Part shown: positions 63,345 through 64,000 of the stretch, piece after piece
How the letters are laid out: each line of letters starts with the position of its first letter
Numbering within the stretch: position 1 is the stretch's first letter
Made by a program: the position numbers and the translations under genes
Source: an uncultured Pseudoflavonifractor sp.
GTDB taxonomy: Bacteria; Bacillota; Clostridia; Oscillospirales; Oscillospiraceae
Reading direction: 5' to 3'
Length of the DNA stretch: 64,000 bases
NCBI GenBank assembly: GCA_947425785.1
Contig: CANEAY010000003.1
Location: forward strand, 62,001 to 126,000
The notes under the pieces: model-generated
What the model was told of the DNA's origin: nothing
Database searches by the model: none
The model's input: only the letters and a program-made list of their open reading frames with translations

Positions 63345-64000
63345 TTAATCCAGGCCGATGGCCTCCGAGCTGAGGGCGTCAGCCTCTTCCATAAAGGTGT
63401 CGATAGCGCCCTCGGCCAGCAGCCGGTCGATGGTGGCGTTGATGCTGGGGAGCAGGCCCTTGGGATCCCCCTCGGCCACCCACACGCAGGGAAGGCCCAC
63501 GCTGCCCAGCTCCACGCCTTCCACCACGGCCAGGTCGGAGTTGGTCTGGGCGTACTTCACAGCCACAGCGCCGTCCAGCACCACGGCGTCCACCTTGTCA
63601 TAGACCAGCTGGTTCACCAGGTCGCCCACGGTGGTCAGCAGCACCGGGTTGGCGCCGGTCATGTGGATGGGGGCAGTCTCCTCGTCCTCGCCGGTGACGA
63701 TAAGGGCCTTGTTGGTGCCGGTCTGGGCGCCCACGCTCTTGCCGGTAAAGTCGTCGATGCTCTTGTACTGATCCAGATTCGCCTTCTTCACCAGCACCAT
63801 GGGCGCCAGATCCTCGTAGTAGGGCTTGGAGGCGTCGGCGGCGGCCTCCCGGTCGGGGGTGGACTCGGTGTCGGCAATGACGAAGTCCAGATTGCCCTGG
63901 GTGACCATGGTCAGCAGGTTGTCAAAGTTCATGTCCACGATCTCCAGCTCGGCCCCCATGTCTTTGGCGATCTCATAGGCGATGGACACGTCCAGGCCCA
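63345..64000 (-). CDS. Amino acid ABC transporter substrate-binding protein, 5' partial
   Basis: C-terminal 218 or so residues of a periplasmic-type (SBP_bac_3) binding protein; the start and any signal peptide or lipobox lie beyond the right edge. The visible part begins GLDVSIAYEIAKDMGAELEI and continues with NLLTMVTQGNLDFVIAD, FTGKSVGAQTGTN and VDAVVLDGAVAVKYAQ, in the family order of the two lobes. It is the first gene of the ABC operon seen here. Confidence 0.92.
   Translation of the reverse strand, partial: GLDVSIAYEIAKDMGAELEIVDMNFDNLLTMVTQGNLDFVIADTESTPDREAAADASKPYYEDLAPMVLVKKANLDQYKSIDDFTGKSVGAQTGTNKALIVTGEDEETAPIHMTGANPVLLTTVGDLVNQLVYDKVDAVVLDGAVAVKYAQTNSDLAVVEGVELGSVGLPCVWVAEGDPKGLLPSINATIDRLLAEGAIDTFMEEADALSSEAIGLD

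Overview
The window is GC-rich chromosomal DNA from a low-copy Firmicutes lineage, most like a butyrate-forming gut member of Oscillospirales (Flavonifractor/Lawsonibacter/Intestinimonas-like). This placement is an inference. It rests on the GC-rich codon use, Shine-Dalgarno sites of the AGGAGG type, TTGACA/TATAAT promoters, five S-layer-homology (SLH) proteins, an hbd-CoA transferase-crt butyrate cluster, YtaF-like and DnaD/DnaI-type proteins, and a V-type (Ntp) ATPase. Both ends cut through genes.

Layout: 1-7510 holds a second type IIA topoisomerase pair (B subunit cut at its 5' end, then the A subunit), split by a secreted Trp/Glu-rich protein and an AT-rich HNH nuclease gene. 7511-10148 carries a YitT protein, a LUD-domain protein and a lipoprotein with a transglutaminase-like fold that lacks its catalytic Cys. 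10149-12959 has rpsO and pnp, separated by a nested-palindrome element. 13043-16271 is the butyrate cluster hbd-but-crt behind a textbook promoter with tandem upstream repeats. 16290-17460 is a small divergent XRE/orphan-ORF cassette bracketed by two copies of the same terminator; a decayed copy of its ORF lies at 61520-61709. 17471-20922 is a divergent pair of transcription units: an SLH surface protein, and a PadR regulator with a membrane HAAS-SLH protein whose ectodomain resembles that surface protein.

21243-23626 is a LuxE-LuxC fatty acid reductase pair with no luciferase. 23703-25688 encodes DnaD-like and DnaC/DnaI-like replication proteins, 25808-28174 a large SLH protein. 28373-35301 is a run of zapA, U32 peptidase, dut, maf, mreC, mreD and PBP2 genes (division, nucleotide hygiene, cell elongation). 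It is followed by a GH13 glycosidase, a protein made only of SLH repeats, a MarR regulator with a palindrome in its promoter, and a DUF4015-type glycosidase-like protein.

39948-48692 is a complete ntpFIKECGABD operon, the same order as in Enterococcus hirae, with all five c-ring Na+ ligands kept. 48859-49836 encodes a Tat-exported lipoprotein that joins a C_GCAxxG_C_C domain to a covalent-FMN domain. Two tRNA genes (Val-GAC, Gly-GCC) follow. 51056-57309 (minus) is a two-gene operon: a 1648-residue M60 (mucin-type) metallopeptidase carrying a dockerin, translationally coupled to an SLH protein with a cohesin-like N-terminal domain. This is the most interesting proposal in the window: a miniature surface-docked protease. 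The right end has a YtaF-like membrane protein, an HD-domain protein, a MATE exporter, a second YitT protein, a second XRE regulator and a polar amino acid ABC transporter operon cut by the window end.
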